In this document: positions 7,626 through 15,570 of the stretch, piece by piece
Layout: each line of letters starts with the position of its first letter
Position numbering within the stretch: position 1 is the stretch's first letter
NCBI RefSeq assembly: GCF_007680605.1
Contig: NZ_VEIO01000001.1
Span: 1,426,001 to 1,490,000, forward strand
Direction of reading: 5' to 3'
DNA: 64,000 nucleotides
DNA from: Paenibacillus xylanexedens
GTDB taxonomy: Bacteria > Bacillota > Bacilli > Paenibacillales > Paenibacillaceae
Position numbers and translations under genes: made by a program
Notes under the pieces: generated by a model
What the model was told of the DNA's origin: nothing
The model's database searches: none
Seen by the model: only the letters and a program-made list of their open reading frames with translations

Positions 7626-8870
7626 ATGGGAAAAGCACTAATCATCGGCGCCGGCGGCGTGGCTTCTGTAGCAGTACACAAATGCGTTCAAAACAGCGAG
7701 GTTTTTGAAGAAATCTGTATCGCAAGCCGTACCAAATCCAAATGTGATGATCTGAAAGCAAAATTGGATGGCGGCAAAACAAAAATTACAACAGCTCAAG
7801 TGGACGCGGACAATGTAGAAGAGCTGATTGCATTGATCAACGAGTTCCAACCGGATATCGTTATGAACTTGGCGTTGCCATACCAGGATCTGACGATCAT
7901 GGATGCTTGCCTGGCAACGAAAACAAACTACATGGATACAGCAAACTATGAGCCGGAAGATACGGCGAAATTTGAATATAGCTGGCAATGGGACTACAAA
8001 GAGCGTTTCGAAAAAGCAGGTATCACTGCACTGCTGGGTAGCGGTTTTGACCCGGGCGTAACGGGCGTATTCTCCGCATACGCATTGAAGCACTATTTTG
8101 ACGAAATCGAATATATCGATATCCTCGACTGCAATGGCGGCGACCATGGTTACCCATTTGCTACCAACTTCAACCCTGAGATCAACATCCGTGAAGTTTC
8201 TGCAAACGGCAGATACTGGGAAAATGGTGAATGGATCGAAACCAAACCGATGGAAATCAAACGTGTGTACGACTTCAAAGAAGTTGGCGAAAAGGATATG
8301 TACCTGTTGTACCATGAAGAGCTGGAGTCCCTGGCGAAAAACATTCCTGGCTTGAAACGTATCCGTTTCTTCATGACATTTGGTCAAAGCTATCTGACTC
8401 ACCTGAAAGCTCTGGAAAACGTAGGCATGACTTCCATCGAGCCGATCGAGTTCGAAGGAAAACAAATCATTCCTTTGCAGTTCCTGAAAGCTGTACTGCC
8501 TGACCCTGCATCACTCGGACCTCGTACAGTAGGTAAAACAAACATCGGTTGTATCTTCAAAGGTAAAAAAGACGGTCAAGACAAAACATATTATGTATAC
8601 AACATCTGTGACCACCAAGAGTGCTATAAAGAGGTAGGTTCCCAAGCGATTTCTTACACAACTGGTGTTCCGGCAATGATCGGTGCAGCTATGGTGATGA
8701 CAGGCAAATGGAACAAACCAGGCGTATACAATGTAGAAGAGTTCAACCCGGATCCGTTCATGGAAGAACTGAACAAATGGGGACTTCCTTGGGTAGAAGA
8801 CTTCAATCCGGTTCTCGTGGATGAGCTGCCAGAAGAGTCCAAAGCTAAAGAATCGGAGCTTGTTCGCTAA
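7626..8870 (+). CDS. Carboxynorspermidine/carboxyspermidine synthase (saccharopine dehydrogenase family)
   Basis: A 414-residue NAD(P)-dependent reductase of the saccharopine dehydrogenase family. The Rossmann glycine motif GAGGVA lies at about residues 8-13, a GSGFDPGVTGVF block near 140, and a long substrate domain follows. In this branch the enzyme condenses aspartate beta-semialdehyde with putrescine or diaminopropane and reduces the imine to carboxy(nor)spermidine. The gene immediately downstream encodes the matching decarboxylase, which supports this over lysine saccharopine dehydrogenase. AGGAG lies 9 nt before the ATG. Codon choice strongly favours C-ending and CGT codons, suggesting high expression. 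Confidence 0.88.
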   Translation: MGKALIIGAGGVASVAVHKCVQNSEVFEEICIASRTKSKCDDLKAKLDGGKTKITTAQVDADNVEELIALINEFQPDIVMNLALPYQDLTIMDACLATKTNYMDTANYEPEDTAKFEYSWQWDYKERFEKAGITALLGSGFDPGVTGVFSAYALKHYFDEIEYIDILDCNGGDHGYPFATNFNPEINIREVSANGRYWENGEWIETKPMEIKRVYDFKEVGEKDMYLLYHEELESLAKNIPGLKRIRFFMTFGQSYLTHLKALENVGMTSIEPIEFEGKQIIPLQFLKAVLPDPASLGPRTVGKTNIGCIFKGKKDGQDKTYYVYNICDHQECYKEVGSQAISYTTGVPAMIGAAMVMTGKWNKPGVYNVEEFNPDPFMEELNKWGLPWVEDFNPVLVDELPEESKAKESELVR

Positions 8871-8871
8871 C

Positions 8872-9999
8872 ATGCGGTTCGAGCAATTACCGACACCCTG
8901 TTTTGTTGTTGACGAAGCCCTTATTGAGAAAAACTTGAAAATCTTGAACGGTGTAATGCAACGTACAGGAGCGAAGATCGTACTCGCGCAGAAGGCGTTC
9001 TCTATGACGGCGATGTATCCGCTTATTGGAGAATACCTGAGCGGTGCGACTGCGAGCGGTTTGTATGAAGCGCGTCTTGGTCACGAAGAGATGGGCAAAG
9101 AGAACCATGTCTTTGCTCCAGCTTTTCGTGAGGAAGAGATGGACGAGATTGTTTCGATCTGTGATCACATCATTTTTAATTCCTTTTCACAACTGGCAAA
9201 ATTCAAGGATAAAGCACTGCAAGCGGGCTGTAAGGTTGGTTTGCGTGTAAACCCGGAATGCTCCACTCAGGAAGGACACGAGATCTATGATCCGTGTGCT
9301 CCAGGTTCACGCTTCGGCGCGAAGCAGGAAGATTTCCGTGCTGAATTGCTTGAAGGGGTATCTGGACTGCACTTCCACACACTGTGCCAGCAAAACTCGG
9401 ACGACTTGGAAACAACGCTGAATGCATTTGTTGAGAAGTTCGGACAATGGTTGCCGCAGATGGAATGGATTAACTTCGGCGGAGGACACCATATTACCCG
9501 TGAAGATTACGACATTCCAAGACTCGAAGCTTGCATTAAACGGATGCAAAATGATTATGGTTTGGAAGTGTATCTAGAGCCGGGAGAAGCGGTTGCCCTT
9601 AATGCAGGTTATCTGGTGACTTCCGTACTGGACTTCCACAAAAACGGCATGGATATTGCCATTTTGGACACTTCCGCAACTTGTCATATGCCAGATGTGC
9701 TAGAGATGCCGTATCGTCCGCCATTGATCGGATCAGGAGAAGCGGGCGAGAAAGCGCACCTGTATCGTCTAGGTGGGCAAACATGTCTGTCTGGTGACGT
9801 GATTGGCGACTATTCATTCGATGAGCCTTTGAAAGAAGGCGACCGTCTTGTATTTGAAGACATGGCGATTTACTCCATGGTCAAAACGAATACGTTCAAC
9901 GGCATGCCTTTGCCAGCAATAGCTGTGAAACGCAAAGATGGCGATTGCGAAGTTGTACGTGAATTTGGATATCAGGATTTCAAAATGCGCTTGGCTTAA
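8872..9999 (+). CDS. nspC: Carboxynorspermidine/carboxyspermidine decarboxylase
   Basis: A 375-residue PLP enzyme of the alanine-racemase/ornithine-decarboxylase fold III family. The PLP lysine is Lys41 in VLAQKAFS. GGGHHITRED supplies a phosphate-binding glycine loop, and ATCHMPDVLEMPYRP is typical of NspC. It decarboxylates carboxy(nor)spermidine to (nor)spermidine, the second step of the aspartate-semialdehyde route that bypasses S-adenosylmethionine. The ATG at 8872 lies one base after the preceding stop, so the genes are translationally coupled; extension of the frame further upstream would overlap the synthase. A strong terminator closes the operon. Confidence 0.9.
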   Translation: MRFEQLPTPCFVVDEALIEKNLKILNGVMQRTGAKIVLAQKAFSMTAMYPLIGEYLSGATASGLYEARLGHEEMGKENHVFAPAFREEEMDEIVSICDHIIFNSFSQLAKFKDKALQAGCKVGLRVNPECSTQEGHEIYDPCAPGSRFGAKQEDFRAELLEGVSGLHFHTLCQQNSDDLETTLNAFVEKFGQWLPQMEWINFGGGHHITREDYDIPRLEACIKRMQNDYGLEVYLEPGEAVALNAGYLVTSVLDFHKNGMDIAILDTSATCHMPDVLEMPYRPPLIGSGEAGEKAHLYRLGGQTCLSGDVIGDYSFDEPLKEGDRLVFEDMAIYSMVKTNTFNGMPLPAIAVKRKDGDCEVVREFGYQDFKMRLA

Positions 10000-10066
10000 T
10001 ACTTTATTATATATCCGAGCAATAGAGAGATATTACAATAGAGAGCAATAATAGTGCAGTACAAGT

Positions 10067-10119
10067 CAAAAGGCTGTCCAAGGTCACAGAGTTCGTGTGA
10101 CCAGGGGACAGCCTTTTTT
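10067..10119. terminator. Bidirectional terminator after nspC
   Basis: AAAGGCTGTCC (10069-10079) pairs with GGACAGCCTTT (10106-10116), with an inner GGTCACA/TGTGACC stem and T/A-rich flanks. It separates the convergent nspC and SDR genes. Confidence 0.85.
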
Positions 10120-10130
10120 GGCTACTCCTT

Positions 10131-10913
10131 TTATTTGTTTGAATCGACAGGTTTGCTCGCAGCTCTTGTAGCGTAGGGGAAGATCGGGTCTTTCAGTTCG
10201 AATTCATACGTGAGCCCATTCACAATACCTACCACATGTTTGCTGTCATACAGATCGAGTAAAAATCCTGCCATTTGCTCGGCTGTATGGAACTTGGGCA
10301 CACGGCCTTCATACTGGAAGTGATCCAGGTCAAAGGCACGCTCGGCGAACTCGGTTTCTGTGGCCGCAGGTGCCAGCACTTTGGCTTGCATTGGAGCGCC
10401 TTTGCTCTGAAGTTCTTGTGCTAAGCCTTCGGTGAAGGCACTGACATAGAACTTGGTAGCGCAATAGGTTACCGCATCCGGAACGATGGTGTAGCCGCCT
10501 CCTGAAGAGATGTTGATGATCTGCGTGCCCGGAGTATTGGCATAATCCCGAACATACAGAGTCGAGAGAATCGTCAGTGCTTCAATATTCAGATGAAGCA
10601 TTTGCTCAATTTTGGGTAGATGCTGTTCACCGACTGAAGCAAAGTTGCCAAAGCCTGCGTTGTTAATCCATGTTTCAATGGAGTAACCTTTCAAGCTGTC
10701 ATAGAAAGCATGTACATCTGCAGCAATGGACAAATCCGCTGTACGAACAACAACATCGAGTTCCGGGTTGATTTCGGCAATTTTATTTTTCAACGTATCC
10801 AAAGCTTCTGTTCTCCGGGCTGCTAAAATGAGATGTTTGCCTCTGGTTGCAAAAGCTAAAGCGGCTTCATATCCGATACCTGAGCTGGCGCCGGTAATAA
10901 CGGTATATTTCAT
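10131..10913 (-). CDS. SDR family oxidoreductase
   Basis: A 260-residue classical short-chain dehydrogenase/reductase. The cofactor motif TGASSGIG is at residues 7-14 and NNAG at 84-87; the catalytic set is Ser136/137 with Tyr150 and Lys154 (YCATK). Basic residues after beta-2 (AARR) favour NADP(H). AGGAGG lies 8 nt before the ATG. Its promoter, over 200 bp upstream, is of the 19-bp-spacer type used by MerR regulators, and the divergent neighbour encodes such a regulator. A MITE-like element separates promoter from gene. The substrate is unknown; a role in aldehyde or electrophile detoxification would fit a MerR-controlled SDR. Confidence 0.87.
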   Translation of the reverse strand: MKYTVITGASSGIGYEAALAFATRGKHLILAARRTEALDTLKNKIAEINPELDVVVRTADLSIAADVHAFYDSLKGYSIETWINNAGFGNFASVGEQHLPKIEQMLHLNIEALTILSTLYVRDYANTPGTQIINISSGGGYTIVPDAVTYCATKFYVSAFTEGLAQELQSKGAPMQAKVLAPAATETEFAERAFDLDHFQYEGRVPKFHTAEQMAGFLLDLYDSKHVVGIVNGLTYEFELKDPIFPYATRAASKPVDSNK

Positions 10914-10932
10914 GTGAAATCCTCCTGAGATC

Positions 10933-11096
10933 TAGGGCGTGTCTTGAAACCTACTGAAGTGCATCTTTCACCCCCTTTTGGCCCCATGCTACGTCACTTC
11001 CCCTTGACGTGCCCCGGCACGCCTGCGGGAAACTTCCTTGCTTGGAACGAAAATTCGGCAAAATCTGCTTTCTTCAGCGTTTTCAGACACGCCCTA
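10933..11096. mobile_element. MITE-like element with TAGGGCGTGTCT terminal inverted repeats
   Basis: An 18-bp left end TAGGGCGTGTCTTGAAAC (10933-10950) and a right end (11079-11096) whose reverse complement matches at 16 of 18 positions bound a 164-bp segment. Inside are a further hairpin (ACGTCA at 10991-10996 with TGACGT at 11005-11010) and GTGCCCCGGCAC. There is no coding capacity. The ends begin and finish with TA, compatible with a TA target. It sits in the 5' leader of the SDR gene. Only one copy was found in this window. Confidence 0.6.
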
Positions 11097-11128
11097 TTCA
11101 ATTTATATTGTGGGATGACTACGAATTG

Positions 11129-11159
11129 ATTATACTGATTAGAGTTTACTCTAAGTCAA
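11129..11159 (-). promoter_or_regulatory. MerR-type promoter for the SDR gene with 19-bp spacer and palindromic operator
   Basis: On the minus strand TTGACT (complement of 11154-11159) and TATAAT (complement of 11129-11134) are separated by 19 bp. TTAGAGT and ACTCTAA (11139-11154) form a palindrome centred in the spacer. Over-long spacers bearing a dyad are the hallmark of promoters activated by MerR-family proteins through DNA distortion. Confidence 0.75.
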
Positions 11160-11188
11160 GCCATCTGAAGGAGGAGGTGAAAACAAGC

Positions 11189-11545
11189 ATGCATACGATC
11201 GGAGAAGTGGCCGAGATGCTGGGCATCAGTGCACATACGTTGCGTTATTATGAGAAGGAACAAATTATAATCCCTTTGCGTGACTCCAGCGGGGACAGGC
11301 GTTACAATGAGTCCCATCTTAAATGGTTGCAGTTTGTCATCAAACTAAAAGAAACGCAAATGCCGATTGCGATTATCAAACAGTATGCTTCTTTATTTCA
11401 AGAAGGTGAGCATACGGCACCCGAACGCTTGAAGCTGTTAGAGAACCATAAAAAAGCCGTTGAAGATCAGATGAATACCCTTCATGCGGCGAATGAAATG
11501 CTTGAACTTAAAATTACGGCATATCGATCCTTCATCGGGAAATAA
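11189..11545 (+). CDS. MerR family transcriptional regulator
   Basis: A 118-residue regulator with the MerR N-terminal winged helix (HTIGEVAEMLGISAHTLRYYEKE, residues 2-24), the RRY wing motif near residue 36, and a C-terminal coiled-coil dimerisation helix. It lacks an extended effector domain or paired cysteines, as in the AdhR/NmlR-like branch that responds to aldehydes or other electrophiles. The ATG at 11189 has an excellent AAGGAGGAGGTGA upstream. The frame is open for another 60 codons upstream but runs through the promoter and the MITE-like element, so the longer version is not real. It is divergent from the SDR gene it probably activates. Confidence 0.85.
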   Translation: MHTIGEVAEMLGISAHTLRYYEKEQIIIPLRDSSGDRRYNESHLKWLQFVIKLKETQMPIAIIKQYASLFQEGEHTAPERLKLLENHKKAVEDQMNTLHAANEMLELKITAYRSFIGK

Positions 11546-11694
11546 TGTAACAGAGATTGGTTGTGATCGGCAGAAAGAACTGTCGTTGCATTGTCCTTCT
11601 ATTGCCAAATGTGTGATTTTTGTTATAGACTATTTTTTATGTTTGTTAAAATTTATCGTGTTTATCGTTTATTAAGTATGAAGGGGGAAATGGA

Positions 11695-12567
11695 ATGCAT
11701 CAACACAAACCACACAAGTCGAACCAGCTCAAAATCCTTTCCAAAGTGCTACTCATCATTATCGGGGGATTCATCACGGCCTATGGTCTGGAGGCCATAT
11801 TGATTCCAAACCAGGTATCCGATGGTGGCGTAACCGGTCTCAGTATCGTCGGCTCGAATTTGTTCGGCTTGCCACTCGGATTATTAATTGGATTGTTGAA
11901 CATTCCGTTTGTATGGCTCGGTTACAAGCAGATTGGTAAAAGTTTTGCACTATACTCCGTCATTGGTATTGCATCTCTTGCGATCAGTGCCAGTCTGATG
12001 CATCATGTGCCTACGATTATTAAAGGTGATACACTGTTGGTTACGGTTGTGGGTGGTATCATCATCGGTTTTGGTATGGGTCTAGCACTGCGTAACGGCG
12101 GAGCGCTGGATGGGATTGATATGCTTGCCGTATTGTTATCTCGTAAGCTTCCGTTCGGAACGAGTGACCTGATTTTGTTCCTGAACATGTTTGTATTTAT
12201 CGTTGTTTCGACCGTATTTGGTTTGCAAGGCGCTATTTTGTCAGGGCTCGCTTATTTCATTGCCTCTAAAGTCATACATATCGTCGAAGAAGGTTTGAGC
12301 GGTTCGAAGACATTCAAAATTATTACGACACAACCGGAAGTCATGGTGGAAACGATTCGTGATCGACTCGGACGTGGAGCAACGTATACCGAGGCGTATG
12401 GTGGTTACTCCAATGAGCAGTTCAAGGAAATCACCTGTGTCATCAACCGGATGGAAGAGAGTAAAATCAAAGAAATTATTAACGAGATTGACCCTACAGC
12501 CTTTGTTGTTGTCTACGATGTAGCCGAAGTGAAGGGCGGCAATTTCAAGAAGAAAGACATTCACTAA
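11695..12567 (+). CDS. YitT family membrane protein with C-terminal DUF2179 domain
   Basis: A 290-residue protein with five to six TM helices across residues 14-205 and a soluble C-terminal domain (about 210-285) of the DUF2179 type. Family signatures include the GGFITAYGLEAILIPNQVSDGGVTGLS start and the ALRNGGALDGIDMLAV block. YitT proteins are common in Firmicutes and often present in several copies; the transported substrate, if any, is not established. It is a single-gene unit with its own terminator. Confidence 0.85.
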   Translation: MHQHKPHKSNQLKILSKVLLIIIGGFITAYGLEAILIPNQVSDGGVTGLSIVGSNLFGLPLGLLIGLLNIPFVWLGYKQIGKSFALYSVIGIASLAISASLMHHVPTIIKGDTLLVTVVGGIIIGFGMGLALRNGGALDGIDMLAVLLSRKLPFGTSDLILFLNMFVFIVVSTVFGLQGAILSGLAYFIASKVIHIVEEGLSGSKTFKIITTQPEVMVETIRDRLGRGATYTEAYGGYSNEQFKEITCVINRMEESKIKEIINEIDPTAFVVVYDVAEVKGGNFKKKDIH

Positions 12568-12571
12568 GAAC

Positions 12572-12610
12572 AAGCGTTGATAAGAGAAACCCTCTTGTCA
12601 GCGCTTTTTC
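12572..12610 (+). terminator. Terminator after yitT-like gene
   Basis: AAGCGTTGATAAGAG pairs with CTCTTGTCAGCGCTT across an AAACC loop (G-U pairs allowed) and runs into a T tract. Confidence 0.75.
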
Positions 12611-12707
12611 TTATTTTTTGGTACTACATATAAGTCAATCAAGCTGACGAACAGGTGAAAGGTGGCTAATTACGTTATTTGAATAGCAAGAGCATGTTAT
12701 TTGTGAT

Positions 12708-12726
12708 AAAATAACGTTGTTATTTT
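12708..12726. promoter_or_regulatory. Candidate autoregulatory operator of the TetR gene
   Basis: AAAATAAC and GTTATTTT flank a 3-bp centre, a perfect inverted repeat 22 bp before the tetR start codon and next to a TAAAAT -10-like box. A palindrome at this position is typical of TetR autorepression. Confidence 0.4.
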
Positions 12727-12748
12727 TTTGTGAAAGGAGCTGTTCAGG

Positions 12749-13381
12749 ATGAGCACCAGCAAAGCTGAATTGACAGAACAGAGGTTGCTCGCATGCGCCA
12801 AAGCCGAATTTCTGGAGAAGGGCTACGCAGCTGCCAATTTGCGCTTCATTGCGCAGCGGGCAGGAATGACCACGGGGGCAATTTACCGCTATTTTTCAAA
12901 CAAAGATATCTTATTTGAAGCAGTCGTAGGCCCGGCTGCCAACCATATTCAGAGCAAGCTGGAGGAAATAGCAGGCCGCCAGTTGGAACTGTTGACCACG
13001 AAAGAATTTATAACAGATTTAACGACTTCAGAGACAGTAGCACATCAATTCGTAGACTACATTTATGATAATTTTGACGTATTCGATTTACTATTAAATC
13101 ATTCGGCAGGTTCCTCAATGGAGGGATTTATTGACTCCTTGATTGAGCTGGATATCACTTCCACGCAAGCTTATATCGACAAAATGCTTCAACTCGGCTT
13201 GCTGAAGATTAACCCGCCGGTAAGGGTAATCGCCTTACTGGTCAAACAAAATTATAAACAGCTGCTCGAAATCGTTACATCCAAAATGACCCGAGCGGAA
13301 GCCAATGAATACATAAGTTTACTTGTCCCATTCTTATGTGCAGGCTGGCGCACTATTTTAGAGAAGACCGACACGCGGTAA
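12749..13381 (+). CDS. TetR/AcrR family transcriptional regulator
   Basis: A 210-residue regulator with a TetR helix-turn-helix at residues 10-56 (AAANLRFIAQRAGMTTGAIYRYFSNKD) and a helical ligand-binding domain. GAAAGGAGC precedes the ATG. The following VOC-domain gene starts 30 nt downstream on the same strand, so the two are probably co-transcribed. An inverted repeat just upstream suggests autorepression. No efflux pump is adjacent, and the inducer is unknown. Confidence 0.82.
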   Translation: MSTSKAELTEQRLLACAKAEFLEKGYAAANLRFIAQRAGMTTGAIYRYFSNKDILFEAVVGPAANHIQSKLEEIAGRQLELLTTKEFITDLTTSETVAHQFVDYIYDNFDVFDLLLNHSAGSSMEGFIDSLIELDITSTQAYIDKMLQLGLLKINPPVRVIALLVKQNYKQLLEIVTSKMTRAEANEYISLLVPFLCAGWRTILEKTDTR

Positions 13382-13411
13382 AGATTAATAATAGAAAAGA
13401 GGCGCGTATGC

Positions 13412-14200
13412 ATGAACAAATTTGCTATCGGACATATCTTGTTAAAAGCCAAGCAACTGAAACATACGGTTAAGAATTACGAGAAATGGGGCTTTACCGT
13501 TACGTACCGCACTGACCCCTCGACAGCACATAATGCGCTTATTTATTTCCGCGACGGCTCCTTTCTGGAGTTGTTCAATCCGAAGCCGATTAAAGCCCCG
13601 GACAAGCTTATTTTGGCTGTGCTTCAACTGATACGCCCCCTTCATCCGTCTATGATTAGCCGATATATCCATTACATCAGAAGTACAGAGGGAGTAACGG
13701 ATTATGCGCTGGATTCTGTGCCCCACGAGTTGGTTGAGACAACCTTGGCGGAGATGAAACAAGCCGGGGCAACCATCGGCAAAAAAATAAATATGAGCAA
13801 GACATTGCAAGACGGGCGCAAGCAAACATGGTGGATAGCTACACCTGCAGATTTCCGCCTACCATTTTTTATGAGCGCATACACCCCGGCGGTCCCATGT
13901 AGCGAACAAGAGCTAACACATCGGAATGGTGCGCTTGGAATACATAAACTGGTTATCGATGTCCCAGATCTTGAAGAATGGGTAAGCAAGTATAAGGCGA
14001 TCTTCGGTGATGCGGTCTGGTCCGACGATGGGCAGCAATGCGAGTTTGTTTTGGAAAAGCGCCATACGGTACTACTTAGGCTGGCCAAGCAGTACCGTAT
14101 TTCAGAAGTTCATTTGCTAACCTCACAGCCGATTGCCACAAAGCTTCCGCTGCCGTCAGGGTGGGCCGATGGAACGGCTATCTATATGAAGCAGGCTTGA
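13412..14200 (+). CDS. VOC superfamily protein (glyoxalase-like domain)
   Basis: A 262-residue protein beginning with IGHILLKAKQLKHTVKNYEKWGF, the first strand and helix of a vicinal-oxygen-chelate domain. A second half (from about residue 170, GIHKLVIDVPDLEEWVSKYKAIFG) repeats the same fold, so this is a paired betaalphabetabetabeta module protein of the Glyoxalase_3-like type. The metal ligand set cannot be confirmed by eye. Co-transcription with an upstream TetR gene suggests a regulated detoxification or modification role. No terminator is obvious afterwards, and 14201-14363 holds nothing I recognise. Confidence 0.7.
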   Translation: MNKFAIGHILLKAKQLKHTVKNYEKWGFTVTYRTDPSTAHNALIYFRDGSFLELFNPKPIKAPDKLILAVLQLIRPLHPSMISRYIHYIRSTEGVTDYALDSVPHELVETTLAEMKQAGATIGKKINMSKTLQDGRKQTWWIATPADFRLPFFMSAYTPAVPCSEQELTHRNGALGIHKLVIDVPDLEEWVSKYKAIFGDAVWSDDGQQCEFVLEKRHTVLLRLAKQYRISEVHLLTSQPIATKLPLPSGWADGTAIYMKQA

Positions 14201-14363
14201 AAGACAAACGCGGTTTCAAAGCCTTTGACGAAATCAGAAATTTCCCGACTGCGAGGGTACTGCGGTTCTTGAATGCCATTCATAGACTTTACCATCCTCA
14301 CTCTTGGCTTTCCCTTGGCGCACCTAAGTAGTAACTTTTTTACATAAATACATCCAACCAGCT

Positions 14364-15030
14364 TTAATCTTCGGTGAAAACAGTGGCAAAACTGCTATCA
14401 ACACCTTCAATGTACAGTGGTATCGCGTAAACCTTGGCTATGTGTGAGAGATCCTGATTCAGATTCAGATCTTCAATGACGAGAATGTACTTGCCATCGA
14501 CCCGAACCCAAAATAATCTGGTGAAAAGCAACGGCTTCGTCTGTATTATTCGCTGCACCAGCGGATATCATATCGATACCAATGGCACGCAGAGAGTTGA
14601 AAATCATCAGGTACTGTGCTGCCGAGGCGGATAAACCCGGGTTATGGTTAGCATATCTTGCAGGATCAGATGAGCGAATTTTGCCAAAACCAGTGCGAAT
14701 AAGCAACAGATCTGCACCAGCGATCTGATGTTCAAAAGGCTGTAGATCAGCTTTGGTGATCAACTCATCTTCACTTTTGGGAATATCAATCACCAACGGA
14801 TGCGTAAAAATAAATTCATCAATCGCAATCTCACTGATCTTTTTTCCTTGAGGGTTAAAGTGCCATGGCGCATCAATATGTGTTCCATTATGATTAAGGC
14901 TTGAGACAATAAACTGGTTGTAAGGATCACCTTGAGCGATACTGGATTGTTGCTGTATCACGACTGGAGGATTATCTTTGTATACCGGCGTGTTCACACT
15001 CAAAGGATAAGACAAGAGAAGACGTTTCAT
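14364..15030 (-). pseudogene. Cyclase family protein (kynurenine formamidase-like), frameshifted near its C-terminus
   Basis: From the ATG at 15030 (AAAGGAG 12 nt upstream) the frame encodes a metal-dependent cyclase/formamidase with the signature LNHNGTHIDAPWHF (HxGTHxDxPxH metal site). It continues to about 14510 and then hits a premature stop at 14473. The family-typical C-terminus DGKYILVIEDLNL through to a stop at 14364 continues in the next frame. The combined length is 222 codons plus one base, so a single inserted base within about 14500-14512 explains it. This is either a recent pseudogene or a sequencing error. Without the shift it would be a 221-residue hydrolase of unknown substrate. 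Confidence 0.75.
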
Positions 15031-15150
15031 TTTCGGCGTTAGCTCCTTTCCCGGGCATTGACTTAGATTGCCTGCATAAGCAGGGCTTCTGAATGGAAAA
15101 CTTGAGTAGTGTGAAGAAATACATGACATTACAAAAAGGAGGTCAGTGTG

Positions 15151-15348
15151 ATGACCAAGCAGGACCCACAGGAACTTTTGAAACAGAAGCACGAACAGGA
15201 CGAGCACAAAAGACAATTCACCAATTTCTCCCGCAACGTATCCGGTCACGGTGAGATGGAGGCAGGGCAGGAATTTAGTCAGGATCACGTAACGGATGAC
15301 CAGAATCGGATGAAATCGGTTGAGAATAGACGATCTTATCCAAATTAG
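15151..15348 (+). CDS. Small hydrophilic protein of unknown function
   Basis: A 65-residue, highly charged, Gln/Asp/Lys/Arg-rich protein with no hydrophobic segment. An excellent AAGGAGGTC sits 8 nt before the ATG, and a terminator follows the stop, so it looks like a genuine gene. A GTG directly before the ATG could add one residue. It is divergent from the frameshifted cyclase. The composition resembles small, probably disordered stress or spore-associated proteins of Firmicutes, but I do not recognise the family. Confidence 0.6.
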   Translation: MTKQDPQELLKQKHEQDEHKRQFTNFSRNVSGHGEMEAGQEFSQDHVTDDQNRMKSVENRRSYPN

Positions 15349-15374
15349 CGTGCAAATATGATATGAAGTTTATT

Positions 15375-15402
15375 AGCCGGTCCAGTTATGGATTGGCTTT
15401 TT
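15375..15402 (+). terminator. Terminator after the small hydrophilic gene
   Basis: AGCCGGTCCA pairs with TGGATTGGCT (two G-U pairs) around a short loop and is followed by TTTT. Confidence 0.6.
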
Positions 15403-15570
15403 GCCATTTGAATTGCAAAATCTGGCCTAACGAAATTAACATTTAATCAAACTGGTCAACAGGTTCAAAAGGTCGTATAGTAGTATATGTTAAACGGAAG
15501 AGAAGTATATTTCGCTAAGTGCTCTTGAAGGGCACAGACCAAACAATTCTACATATAAGGATGGGGAAAT

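Noticed and set aside
7638..8465. Long open frame on the minus strand opposite the carboxyspermidine synthase gene
   Set aside because: Its protein is rich in Phe, His, Cys and Arg, with no recognisable domain or ribosome binding site. It is a shadow of the strongly biased codon use of the real gene.
11009..11188. Extended N-terminus of the MerR regulator
   Set aside because: This part runs through the MITE-like element and the divergent promoter; the MerR fold starts at 11189 with a strong ribosome binding site.
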